Origin: Bacillota bacterium
GTDB taxonomy: Bacteria; Bacillota; Bacilli; Alicyclobacillales; SLC66
Length of the DNA stretch: 32,143 bases
NCBI GenBank assembly: GCA_021785975.1
Contig: JAJYOE010000005.1
Location: 1-32,143 of the forward strand
Reading direction: 5' to 3'
Part shown: one piece after another, positions 9,098 to 17,402 of the stretch
Numbering within the stretch: position 1 is the stretch's first letter
How the letters are laid out: each line of letters opens with the position of its first letter
The notes under the pieces: model-generated
The model's input: the letters and a program-made list of their open reading frames with translations, nothing else
Databases searched by the model: none
Told to the model about the DNA's origin: nothing
Translations under genes and position numbers: made by a program

Positions 9098-9777
9098 CAG
9101 TGGCCTTCTTTCTTCAAAGAGAATCCAATGCCGCGTTGTGTAGCGATGTAATCTCCACACCCGATGCCCGCGAGTTTTTTTCGTAAATAATGGACGTAGA
9201 CATCGACGACATTATCACTCGCTTCAGAATCAAATCCCCAAACTCTTTCAAACAGCTGCTCGCGTGTGAGAATCCGTTCACGATTGGTCATAAAAAATTC
9301 CAGCATCGAGTATTCAGTGGAACTTAACGAGACCATCAATTCTCCGGATGAGGCGGTATGATGAGTGGTATCGAGCGACAAATCGTGGTACGAAATGATC
9401 CCTTCGTCCCCTAATGCCCCTTGTCTACGCCAAACAGCGCGCATCCGCGCCAATAGCTCCACGACAGCAAACGGCTTTACCACATAATCGTCAGCTCCAA
9501 CATCGAGTCCCCGCACCCGGTCGTCTACGGCATCGCGAGCGGTCACGAGAATCACCGGTGTTTGTGGAGAGGCCGTTCGAATGCGTCTAGTAATCTCTAA
9601 CCCATCGATATCGGGCAACATGATATCGAGCAGGATCATATCATAAGATCCTTCAGTGGCGAGCCACAAACCATCATTGCCGTTTGCGGCGTCATCCACC
9701 TCGTAGCCTTCTTCTGTCAGCGCACTGACCATGGCTCGCAATATTTGTTCATCGTCTTCTACCACTAATATTCTCAT
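9097..9777 (-). CDS. OmpR-family response regulator
   Basis: MRILVVEDDEQILRAM, DMILLDIMLPDIDGLE, VILVTARDA, DYVVKPFAVVELLARMRA and a winged-helix C-terminus; ATG at 9777 with RBS gagggg. Confidence 0.93.
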   Translation of the reverse strand: MRILVVEDDEQILRAMVSALTEEGYEVDDAANGNDGLWLATEGSYDMILLDIMLPDIDGLEITRRIRTASPQTPVILVTARDAVDDRVRGLDVGADDYVVKPFAVVELLARMRAVWRRQGALGDEGIISYHDLSLDTTHHTASSGELMVSLSSTEYSMLEFFMTNRERILTREQLFERVWGFDSEASDNVVDVYVHYLRKKLAGIGCGDYIATQRGIGFSLKKEGH

Positions 9778-9795
9778 TGATTTCCCCTCTATCTC

Positions 9796-9845
9796 TATCA
9801 TAGCGAAGTCTATCCGAGACGAAAAGGATAGACTTCGCTATGATA
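9796..9845. repeat. Perfect 20-bp inverted repeat with a 10-nt loop, between ilvN and the response regulator
   Basis: TATCATAGCGAAGTCTATCC-gagacgaaaa-GGATAGACTTCGCTATGATA. Confidence 0.96.
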
Positions 9846-9872
9846 ATATGGAACAGAAGTTTTAATGTTTGA

Positions 9873-10364
9873 TTAGAATGGCTTCCGACCACGGGCGATA
9901 GCGGTGACTCCCGTACGGCAGATTTGAAGAATGCCGTAAGGAGTTAGTAATTCGATCATCGCTTCTATTTTTTCAGTGTCCCCAACAATCTGAACCACCA
10001 GGGAATCCGAACTTACATCGGCGATGGTGGCGCGAAATGTTTCCGCCAGCGTCATGATCTCGGGCCTTTTTACAGGTTCAGCCTCCACTTTAATCAGTGC
10101 GAGTTCCCTTGCCACGAGCGGTTCTTCACTTAAAATGCTGATATTCACCACATCGATTAACTTCTCCACTTGATTGATCACCTGGTGCATGATTCGGTCA
10201 TCACCTAATGTGACAATAATCATTCGAGACATGCCAGGTTGTTCCGAAGGTCCCACGGTGATGCTGTCAATGTTAAATCCGCGGCGGTTGAAAAGGGCGG
10301 AGACCCTTTGCAGTACTCCGGGATGATCATTGACAAGGATGGCAACAGTATGGTGATGGTTCAT
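9873..10364 (-). CDS. ilvN: Acetolactate synthase small (regulatory) subunit
   Basis: ACT domain: HTVAILVNDHPGVLQRVSALFNRRGFNIDSITVGPSE; start overlaps the ilvB stop by 4 nt. Confidence 0.93.
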   Translation of the reverse strand: MNHHHTVAILVNDHPGVLQRVSALFNRRGFNIDSITVGPSEQPGMSRMIIVTLGDDRIMHQVINQVEKLIDVVNISILSEEPLVARELALIKVEAEPVKRPEIMTLAETFRATIADVSSDSLVVQIVGDTEKIEAMIELLTPYGILQICRTGVTAIARGRKPF

Positions 10365-12070
10365 TTTTCATCATCTCCCAACATCATTTCATGCAACGCT
10401 TTTCCACCAGGCACGACAGGGTACACATTTTCACTGGAGGGGACGACAAATTCAACGAGCACAGGACCCTTGACAGCAAGTGCTTCCTGCCAGACTTGCT
10501 CTGCTTCTGTTTTGTTCGTGGCGCGTAGTCCCTTGACGCCATAGGCTTCCGCCAATTTGACAAAATCAGGACTGCCACTCAGGTCAATTTCACTGTAACG
10601 CTCCTCAAACGCCACTTCCTGCAACTGTCTGACCATGCCAAGCACCTCGTTGTTGATCACGACCACCTTCACTGGAATGTGGTGGATGGCGCAGACGGCG
10701 AGCTCGTGGGAACTCATCTGGATGCCGCCATCACCGTTGATGGAGATCACGAGCGCATCAGGGTTTCCAATTTGCGCACCAATGGCAGATGGCAGCCCGA
10801 ATCCCATCGTGCCCATCCCGCCAGATGAAATCAAGCTCCTCGGACGTGTAAACGGATAATATTGAGCGGTCCAGAACTGGTGCTGGCCGACATCTGTCGT
10901 GATAAAGGCTTCCCCTTTCGTCGTTCGGTGCAATAGTTCAATCACCCACTGTGGTTTTAAGACTTCTTCAGAATCTTGGTAGCGAAGCGGGTGCGATGAT
11001 TTCCATTCCGCAATGGTTTCGAGCCAGGTTGCCGTTGGCAATGAAGAAACTTTTGGCAGCGCATAGTTCAATACGTGTTTGACGTCCCCTATCACTGGGT
11101 ATCTGGTGGGGATGTTTTTCCCGATTTCTGCTTTATCGACATCGATATGGGCGATCTCCGCATGCGGGGCAAACCTCGATGCGTTCATGGTGAGACGATC
11201 GTCAAACCTTGCGCCGACAGAAATCAAAAGGTCGGATTGTTGAATGGCCATATTGGCCGCATATGAGCCATGCATTCCCGGCATGCCCACCCACAGTGGA
11301 TGTTGGCTTGGAAATCCGCCTAGACCAAGGAACGTGGTGACAACAGGGATCCCTGATTTCTCTGCAAATTTGATAAGTTCATTACTAGCATCCGCGTGCA
11401 TGACACCTGCTCCTGCCAATAACACCGGGTGTTTGGCCTGGCCAAGAGCGGCAAGAAGATCATCAATCTGTGGTTCATCAATGTCGCGGCGGATCTGGTA
11501 ACCAGGTAAACTAACGGCTTCTGGCCAGACAAATGTTGTCTCTTTGGCGGTGACGTCCTTCGGAATGTCGACCAGCACCGGCCCTTTTCGCCCCGTATTC
11601 GCGATATAAAAGGCTTCCCGGATCGTTCGTGCAATGTCATTCACATCGCGGACAAAATAGCTGTGTTTGGTCACAGGCATGGTCATTCCTACGATGTCTG
11701 CTTCCTGGAATGCATCGGTGCCGATCATTGAAAGTGGCACGTTGCCGGTGATGATGACGAGTGGTACGGAGTCGATGTGTGCTGTGGCAATCCCTGTAAT
11801 CAAATTGGTGGCACCAGGCCCAGAAGTGACCACGCAAACGCCCACTTTGCCAGTGGCCCTTGCATAACCGTCTGCCGCATGGATGGCGCCCTGTTCATGG
11901 CGGGCCAAATAGTGTCGTAATTCGTTATTTTTATAGATTTCATCGTAAAAATTGAGGATGCTTCCGCCCGGGTATCCGAAGATGCATTCGACACCTTCAA
12001 GAAGCAGTGATCGAAGCAATATTTCCGAACCGGGGATCCGATCTTGTGACAACAGATGGGACGTGTTCAT
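10361..12070 (-). CDS. ilvB: Acetolactate synthase large (catalytic) subunit
   Basis: ThDP-enzyme motifs: FGYPGGSILNFYDEI, RHEQGAIHAADGYARATG, GPGATNLITGIA, GDGGIQMSSHELAVCAIHHIPVKVVVINN; RBS AGGAGG. Confidence 0.95.
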   Translation of the reverse strand: MNTSHLLSQDRIPGSEILLRSLLLEGVECIFGYPGGSILNFYDEIYKNNELRHYLARHEQGAIHAADGYARATGKVGVCVVTSGPGATNLITGIATAHIDSVPLVIITGNVPLSMIGTDAFQEADIVGMTMPVTKHSYFVRDVNDIARTIREAFYIANTGRKGPVLVDIPKDVTAKETTFVWPEAVSLPGYQIRRDIDEPQIDDLLAALGQAKHPVLLAGAGVMHADASNELIKFAEKSGIPVVTTFLGLGGFPSQHPLWVGMPGMHGSYAANMAIQQSDLLISVGARFDDRLTMNASRFAPHAEIAHIDVDKAEIGKNIPTRYPVIGDVKHVLNYALPKVSSLPTATWLETIAEWKSSHPLRYQDSEEVLKPQWVIELLHRTTKGEAFITTDVGQHQFWTAQYYPFTRPRSLISSGGMGTMGFGLPSAIGAQIGNPDALVISINGDGGIQMSSHELAVCAIHHIPVKVVVINNEVLGMVRQLQEVAFEERYSEIDLSGSPDFVKLAEAYGVKGLRATNKTEAEQVWQEALAVKGPVLVEFVVPSSENVYPVVPGGKALHEMMLGDDEK

Positions 12071-12270
12071 CGATTATTCCTCCTAAAAATGTCCAATGCG
12101 TTCGCCCGCATATTGAACCCGATGGTAGCATGAATGAAAGGTCTCAAAAGTGAGATTTATCACACTATTTAGATAGTTTCGTGAATCTATGATGATGGAT
12201 AAAGGTATGTCATTAATCTGCTACACTATGTTCAAGAATGTATAGAACATGTGAAACGAGAGGGCGTTAC

Positions 12271-12306
12271 TTATTCCCTCGATGGGCATATGGCGGGAGG
12301 GAATAA
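12271..12306 (+). promoter_or_regulatory. Leader hairpin overlapping the MFS gene RBS
   Basis: TTATTCCCTC-N16-GAGGGAATAA; the 3' arm contains the presumed Shine-Dalgarno, 3 nt from the ATG at 12310. Confidence 0.55.
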
Positions 12307-12309
12307 CGA

Positions 12310-13491
12310 ATGCGGCGCTTTCTTTGGGCCTCCTATGGAATGTACTTGTTAGCGGGCAGCATCAGCGTGTTGTTTGGTGCGATTATGCCACAATTGGTGG
12401 CCTATTACCATACCACGTACACGACAGGCGGATTGCTTGTTCTCACTCAATCCGTTGGTTTTATTCTTGGCGTGTTGCTGACGGTCAATTTGATGAAAAA
12501 ATATCATCAAAGGGTGATTTTAACCGGTTCGGCGCTGGTGGTGTTCATAGCACTGGCAGGTTTTCTTTTTTGGCCGCCGTTATCTGTGCTCTTCGTCCTG
12601 GTGATCATCAATGGAATAGGCGTTTCGGCCATTGAGACTTCGGTGGCTTCTTATATTATGGAATTATTTGAAGGAAGGCGCGCAGTGGTCATGAGTCGCC
12701 TGGAAGTGGCTTTTGGTTTAGGGGCTTTGGGGATGCCCGCCATCGCCAGCGTGCTGATTGCGATGGGTAGCTGGCGCTTTTCCTCTTTTCCGCTTGCCGC
12801 ACTGGCGCTGGGGTTGATCATTGTATGGCGAACCATGCCAATCACTGACACTTCACCCCATCATGTCGGTTATGCGGATGCGCGAACTGCTGCACCGCCA
12901 GCCTTTTCATCACGCAATGCGCTGTATCGAATCTTGGCGTTATTTCTTGTGCTGATTTTCATTTATGTGGGAGTGGAAGGCAGCTTGAACAGCTTTTTAC
13001 CCACTATTTTTACAGTTTATATAAAAACTAAGCCGTATTTAGCATCGCTTAGTACTACCGTATTCTGGATTGCTATGGTCGTTGGACGCATGGCGATCGG
13101 TTGGATCGTTCACCGCGTCAGCTATGAGCGGTATTTGCTGGGGAGCTTATTGCTCTCCGTGGTGTTCTTCCTGTTATTTGCTCAGTTCCATACCTCGCTG
13201 TGGTCCTATGTCATCGTATGTGGTCTTGGATTCTCGATGTCTGCCATTTATTCTGTCACGATGGTGTATGCCAATCATACGTTTCCTGGTCGGGAACGAT
13301 TCGTTACGAGCGCGGTGACTGGATTTGCGGGAATGGGAATGGCGGTATTTCCTGCGATCATCGGGTATGCGGTATCCCACCTGTTGCCTTGGCAGGTGTT
13401 GTGGCTTCTTTTGCTATTTGCGATCATCATGCTGCTGATTTTTTGGGCGATCGATGGAAGTTTGCGAATCATGCGGCGGCGTACTGAGTAA
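12310..13491 (+). CDS. MFS transporter
   Basis: About 12 predicted TM helices; MFS-like loops; RBS gggaggg. Confidence 0.88.
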   Translation: MRRFLWASYGMYLLAGSISVLFGAIMPQLVAYYHTTYTTGGLLVLTQSVGFILGVLLTVNLMKKYHQRVILTGSALVVFIALAGFLFWPPLSVLFVLVIINGIGVSAIETSVASYIMELFEGRRAVVMSRLEVAFGLGALGMPAIASVLIAMGSWRFSSFPLAALALGLIIVWRTMPITDTSPHHVGYADARTAAPPAFSSRNALYRILALFLVLIFIYVGVEGSLNSFLPTIFTVYIKTKPYLASLSTTVFWIAMVVGRMAIGWIVHRVSYERYLLGSLLLSVVFFLLFAQFHTSLWSYVIVCGLGFSMSAIYSVTMVYANHTFPGRERFVTSAVTGFAGMGMAVFPAIIGYAVSHLLPWQVLWLLLLFAIIMLLIFWAIDGSLRIMRRRTE

Positions 13492-13520
13492 ACTGGGAAA
13501 ATTTTAGTCAATAGGAACGT

Positions 13521-13549
13521 TTGATTTTGGCGATGGCAGGTGGTACACT
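13521..13549 (+). promoter_or_regulatory. Candidate sigma-A promoter for the 13588-17395 operon
   Basis: TTGATT - 17 nt - TACACT. Confidence 0.6.
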
Positions 13550-13554
13550 TATAT

Positions 13555-13568
13555 CGAACATACGTTCT
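13555..13568 (+). promoter_or_regulatory. Candidate LexA (SOS/Cheo) box
   Basis: CGAACATACGTTCT matches the Gram-positive consensus CGAACRNRYGTTYC at all but the last base and overlaps the predicted start of transcription. Confidence 0.7.
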
Positions 13569-13587
13569 GTTTGCGGGAGGTGTTCAC

Positions 13588-13875
13588 TTGCGACCACTTG
13601 CAGAAATAAGGCGGCATATCTTGTTGCAGCGATTGTACGAGCGGATCAAACAAGTGGGAAAATCGTCCGCGAGGCATCTTCAAGCAAATGATATCCAGTT
13701 GCTTCATGTGGAGACCCGTCAGTTTGATGTATTGGTGGAGTACAAATATCGGGGACTTATTTATGAAGCCATGTATACCATCCCAATGTTGGATGCGGAG
13801 ATCGAAGGATGGTTGGCTGATTCGCCGTTTGTCATGAAGCAAGAGACTAATCCATCATATGATAGACAAAATTAA
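13588..13875 (+). CDS. Small protein of unknown function (95 aa)
   Basis: TTG start with RBS gggaggtg; (M)RPLAEIRRHILLQRLYERIKQVGKSSARHLQ...; the listed start at 13540 would lie inside the promoter. Confidence 0.7.
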   Translation: MRPLAEIRRHILLQRLYERIKQVGKSSARHLQANDIQLLHVETRQFDVLVEYKYRGLIYEAMYTIPMLDAEIEGWLADSPFVMKQETNPSYDRQN

Positions 13876-13892
13876 TTAAGGTATAATCGTTC

Positions 13893-14630
13893 ATGATGGA
13901 AAACATAATCAGAATCACTTACCAATCAGCAGCGTATCAAGTCATCGGTTTTATGGCTAGGCCAGATGTCGGCAAAGTGAAGGGGAAGCTTCCGGGACTG
14001 GTGTATTGTCGTGGAGGCATTGGGCGAGTCGGAATGGTTCGACCGGAATGGGTACAGGCATTCGCGTCCAGGGGATTTGTGGTCATGGCTCCCGCTTATC
14101 GAGGTAACGAGGGCGGGGAAGGGCGCGATGAATTTGGCGGTGCAGATGTTGAAGATACTAACGCCGCTGTCCGTTATCTTCGCGAGTTACCTGAAGTTGA
14201 TCCGGATCGGGTGTCTATCATGGGATTTTCAAGAGGAGCAGTCAATGCGTTTCAGACGGCGATCGAGGAGCCTGGGGTGCATCGATTGGTGCTGTGGGGT
14301 GGGGTATCCGATCTCGCTGCTACCTATGAAGAGCGTGTTGATTTGAGAAGAATGCTCCGGCGAGTCATTGGCGGGACCCCTGTGAGGAAATCCGAAAATT
14401 ATCAAAAGCGGTCTGCCATTTATCATGCGGCGGAAATTTCCTGTCCCGTCCTCATCGTCCATGGCACTGCCGATGAGCAGGTGGAGGTGACGCACGCCTA
14501 TCGCATGATCGAAGCGCTCCATCAAGCTGGGAAACCTTTTGCTGCTCACCTTTATGACGGGATTGGTCATCATCCACCGGAGCCGATCTGGTCTGCGGTC
14601 GTCGATCGGTGGACAGAGTGGTTAAGATAG
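13893..14630 (+). CDS. Alpha/beta hydrolase, S9/dienelactone-hydrolase-like
   Basis: GFSRGAVNA nucleophile elbow, PVLIVHGTADEQV, catalytic His in YDGIGHHPPE. Confidence 0.85.
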   Translation: MMENIIRITYQSAAYQVIGFMARPDVGKVKGKLPGLVYCRGGIGRVGMVRPEWVQAFASRGFVVMAPAYRGNEGGEGRDEFGGADVEDTNAAVRYLRELPEVDPDRVSIMGFSRGAVNAFQTAIEEPGVHRLVLWGGVSDLAATYEERVDLRRMLRRVIGGTPVRKSENYQKRSAIYHAAEISCPVLIVHGTADEQVEVTHAYRMIEALHQAGKPFAAHLYDGIGHHPPEPIWSAVVDRWTEWLR

Positions 14631-14643
14631 AGAAGGTGTCACG

Positions 14644-16254
14644 ATGAATCCTACTAATGCAAGTTATCCCTATCGTTCGCGAAGAATGGTCATGCACGCG
14701 CGCCGCGGTATGGTTGCTACATCGTCTTATCTCGCCGCGCAAGCAGGTCTTTCCATTTTGCAGAAACAAGGGAATGCCATTGATGCGGCGATTGCCACTG
14801 CCGCTGCACTGACGGTGCTCGAGCCGACTTCCAACGGGATTGGCGGTGATGCGTTTGCCATTGTCCACGTGAATGGGGAACTTTTTGGATTAAATTCAAG
14901 TGGCCAGTCTCCCGCAGGAATTTCGCTACAGTCAGTTCGCAATCAAGGGCGACAAGAGATGCCGAAGTATGGGTGGTTGCCAGTGACAGTTCCTGGAGCT
15001 CCCAGAGCGTGGGCAGAATTGTCACAACGCTTTGGGAAACTGCCTTTTGCGACTTGTTTGGAGCCTGCCATCAGTTATGCAGAGGAAGGGTACCCTTTGT
15101 CGCCAATTCTTGCAAAGGGTTGGGCGCGCGCTTTTGAAATTTACCGGAAGGCGCTGCAAGGGGATGAATTTCGCCATTGGTTCGATGCGTTTGCGCCGTG
15201 TGCGAGGGCACCGAAGGAAGGAGAAATCTGGCGTTCTGCGGATCACGCCAAAACACTCCGACGCATTGCAGATACATGTGCAGAAGATTTTTACATGGGC
15301 GATTTGGCGGAAAAAATAGATCGTTTTTCAAGGGACACAGGAGGATTTTTGCGAAAGTCCGATCTGGAAACCTATCGAGCTGAGTGGGTGGAACCCGTCA
15401 AGGTGTCTTACCGGGGGTACGATGTGTGGGAACTGCCGCCTAACGGTCAGGGATTAATTGCGCTGATGGCGTTAAACACGTTGAATCATCTGACGTTGTT
15501 TGAGCGGGAATCTATGGAAACGTATCACGCCCAGATTGAAGCTATCAAATTGGCGTTTGCGGACGGGAAATTGCACATTACAGACCCCGATTACATGAGG
15601 ATTTCTGCGTCTGCTTTACTTGATCCCGTGTTCGCCAAAGAGCGGGCGGCGGAGATTCGCGAAGTGGCGCTAGACCCGGTGCCGGGCAGGCCGCCAGCAG
15701 GTGGGACGGTATACCTTGCCACGGCTGATGGAGATGGCAACATGGTGTCCTACATTCAAAGCAATTACATGGGGTTCGGTTCGGGACTCGTAGTACCTGG
15801 AACCGGAATCGCCTTACAAAATCGTGGGCATACGTTCTCCCTTGACGAGCGTGACGTAAATGTATTGGCTCCGGGAAAGCGTACGTACCACACTATAATT
15901 CCGGGTTTTCTAGGAAAGGGGGACGATTATATCGGTCCCTTTGGCGTGATGGGCGGGTATATGCAGCCTCAGGGACATGTTCAGGTCGCATCGAATCTGA
16001 TCGATTTTCACATGAATCCGCAGTCTGCACTGGATGCACCACGTTGGCAATGGATGGAGGGCAAAAAAGTCATTGTCGAACCGGAAGTTTCACAAGCGAT
16101 AGTGGATGGGTTGCGCTCAAAAGGGCACGAGGTAGAAGTGAGCGCGGATCGTGGCGTGTTTGGTCGCGGCCAAGCCATTTTGCGAGACTCTGAAACCGGC
16201 GTGCTTACAGGCGGTACGGAACCGCGGACGGACAGCGGCATCGCCTGCTGGTAA
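14644..16254 (+). CDS. Gamma-glutamyltransferase family protein without signal peptide (YwrD-like)
   Basis: GNAIDAAIATAAALTVLEPTSNGIGGDAFAIV, LPPNGQGLIALMALN, AGGTVYLATADGDGNMVSYIQSNY (nucleophile Thr region), GPFGVMGGYMQPQGHVQV; RBS gaaggtg. Confidence 0.9.
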   Translation: MNPTNASYPYRSRRMVMHARRGMVATSSYLAAQAGLSILQKQGNAIDAAIATAAALTVLEPTSNGIGGDAFAIVHVNGELFGLNSSGQSPAGISLQSVRNQGRQEMPKYGWLPVTVPGAPRAWAELSQRFGKLPFATCLEPAISYAEEGYPLSPILAKGWARAFEIYRKALQGDEFRHWFDAFAPCARAPKEGEIWRSADHAKTLRRIADTCAEDFYMGDLAEKIDRFSRDTGGFLRKSDLETYRAEWVEPVKVSYRGYDVWELPPNGQGLIALMALNTLNHLTLFERESMETYHAQIEAIKLAFADGKLHITDPDYMRISASALLDPVFAKERAAEIREVALDPVPGRPPAGGTVYLATADGDGNMVSYIQSNYMGFGSGLVVPGTGIALQNRGHTFSLDERDVNVLAPGKRTYHTIIPGFLGKGDDYIGPFGVMGGYMQPQGHVQVASNLIDFHMNPQSALDAPRWQWMEGKKVIVEPEVSQAIVDGLRSKGHEVEVSADRGVFGRGQAILRDSETGVLTGGTEPRTDSGIACW

Positions 16255-16286
16255 CTTAGGAATAGGAAGGGGCGTAAGGTGCAGCA

Positions 16287-16868
16287 ATGCCAGGTCGCGC
16301 TTACACTCAAATTATCCTAGCGATGTTGCGCATCGGTGTGCTTGGGTATGGGGGAGGTCCCTCGTCGATACCGCTCTTTCGCCATGAAGCGGTCACCAAG
16401 TACGCATGGGTGAGCGATGATGAATTTTCGGAGATTCTCGCCCTTGCCAATGCATTGCCAGGCCCGATTGCAACGAAAATGGCAGCCTATTTGGGCTACC
16501 GGTTAAAACACACACTAGGTGCCATTCTGGCGGTAGGGGTCAACATTTTGCCATCGTCGATTGCCATGATGGTGGTATTGGTTATCCTGACCTCCTTGCA
16601 AAAGGAGGCTTGGGTAAAAGGCATGACCACTGCCGTGATACCGGTGGTTTTTGTCATGCTTGGCATGCTCGCTTATGATTTTGTCAAAAAAAGCTGGAAA
16701 GGACTAGGAAAAGTACAAGGAACGCTCTTTGGCATCGCGGCGTTCGGAGTGCTGGTGTTATTTCATTTTCAATCTGGGTGGATGGTGATTTTGTTTTTGG
16801 TGTATGGAGCTTTTCACCCAAGTATCTTGAAACGCCTTGGCGGCAGACATAGGGGGTCGCCTGAGTGA
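16287..16868 (+). CDS. Chromate transporter, ChrA family half-size subunit 1
   Basis: ILAMLRIGVLGYGGGPSSIPLFRHEAV...ALANALPGPIATKMAAYLGYR. Confidence 0.88.
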   Translation: MPGRAYTQIILAMLRIGVLGYGGGPSSIPLFRHEAVTKYAWVSDDEFSEILALANALPGPIATKMAAYLGYRLKHTLGAILAVGVNILPSSIAMMVVLVILTSLQKEAWVKGMTTAVIPVVFVMLGMLAYDFVKKSWKGLGKVQGTLFGIAAFGVLVLFHFQSGWMVILFLVYGAFHPSILKRLGGRHRGSPE

Positions 16869-17395
16869 CGCTTTTACACATATTCCTGGCGCTCTTGGTG
16901 GCGAATATACTCGGATATGGAGGCGGTCCATCTACCATCCCGCTGATACAGAATCAGGTGGTGAACGTGTACCACCTGATGTCAAGCGCGGACTTCTTTC
17001 ACGACCTGGCGTTGGCCAACGCCTTACCTGGACCCATCGCTACGAAAATAGCCGTGTATGTCGGATTTACCTCATTTGGATGGATCGGCGCAGTGGTGGG
17101 ATTGGCAGCGACGATTTTGCCTTCCGCAGTGGCTGTGGTAATTCTGCTTGAGTGGCTGCATCACTACAAACAGACTGATCCTGTCAAGGGAATGGTACTT
17201 GTGATTCAACCAGCGATTGCCGTTTTGATGCTCGTGTTAACCTGGAACGTCGGCGTTAGTGGTTACACCTCGATGAACCTGATCCATTTTCTGATCATCG
17301 GTGTGCTTGCCTTTATCGCACTCGTCAAGTTGCGGGTGCATCCAGTATTTGTGATCGCAGGAGCGCTGATATATGGAGCAATTTTTATACGCTAG
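16865..17395 (+). CDS. Chromate transporter, ChrA family half-size subunit 2
   Basis: GTG start overlapping the previous stop (GTGA); NILGYGGGPSTIPLIQNQVV...ALANALPGPIATKIAVYVGF. Confidence 0.88.
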   Translation: MTLLHIFLALLVANILGYGGGPSTIPLIQNQVVNVYHLMSSADFFHDLALANALPGPIATKIAVYVGFTSFGWIGAVVGLAATILPSAVAVVILLEWLHHYKQTDPVKGMVLVIQPAIAVLMLVLTWNVGVSGYTSMNLIHFLIIGVLAFIALVKLRVHPVFVIAGALIYGAIFIR

Positions 17396-17402
17396 CAAAA
17401 GA

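Noticed and set aside
12071-12309. Checked for a T-box or leucine attenuator ahead of ilvB
   Set aside because: Leader is short, with no T-box-like sequence (TGGNACC) or terminator stem on the minus strand before ilvB.
14452-14868. 138-aa minus-strand ORF across the hydrolase/GGT junction
   Set aside because: Antisense to two strongly supported genes; Arg/Ser/His-rich shadow translation.
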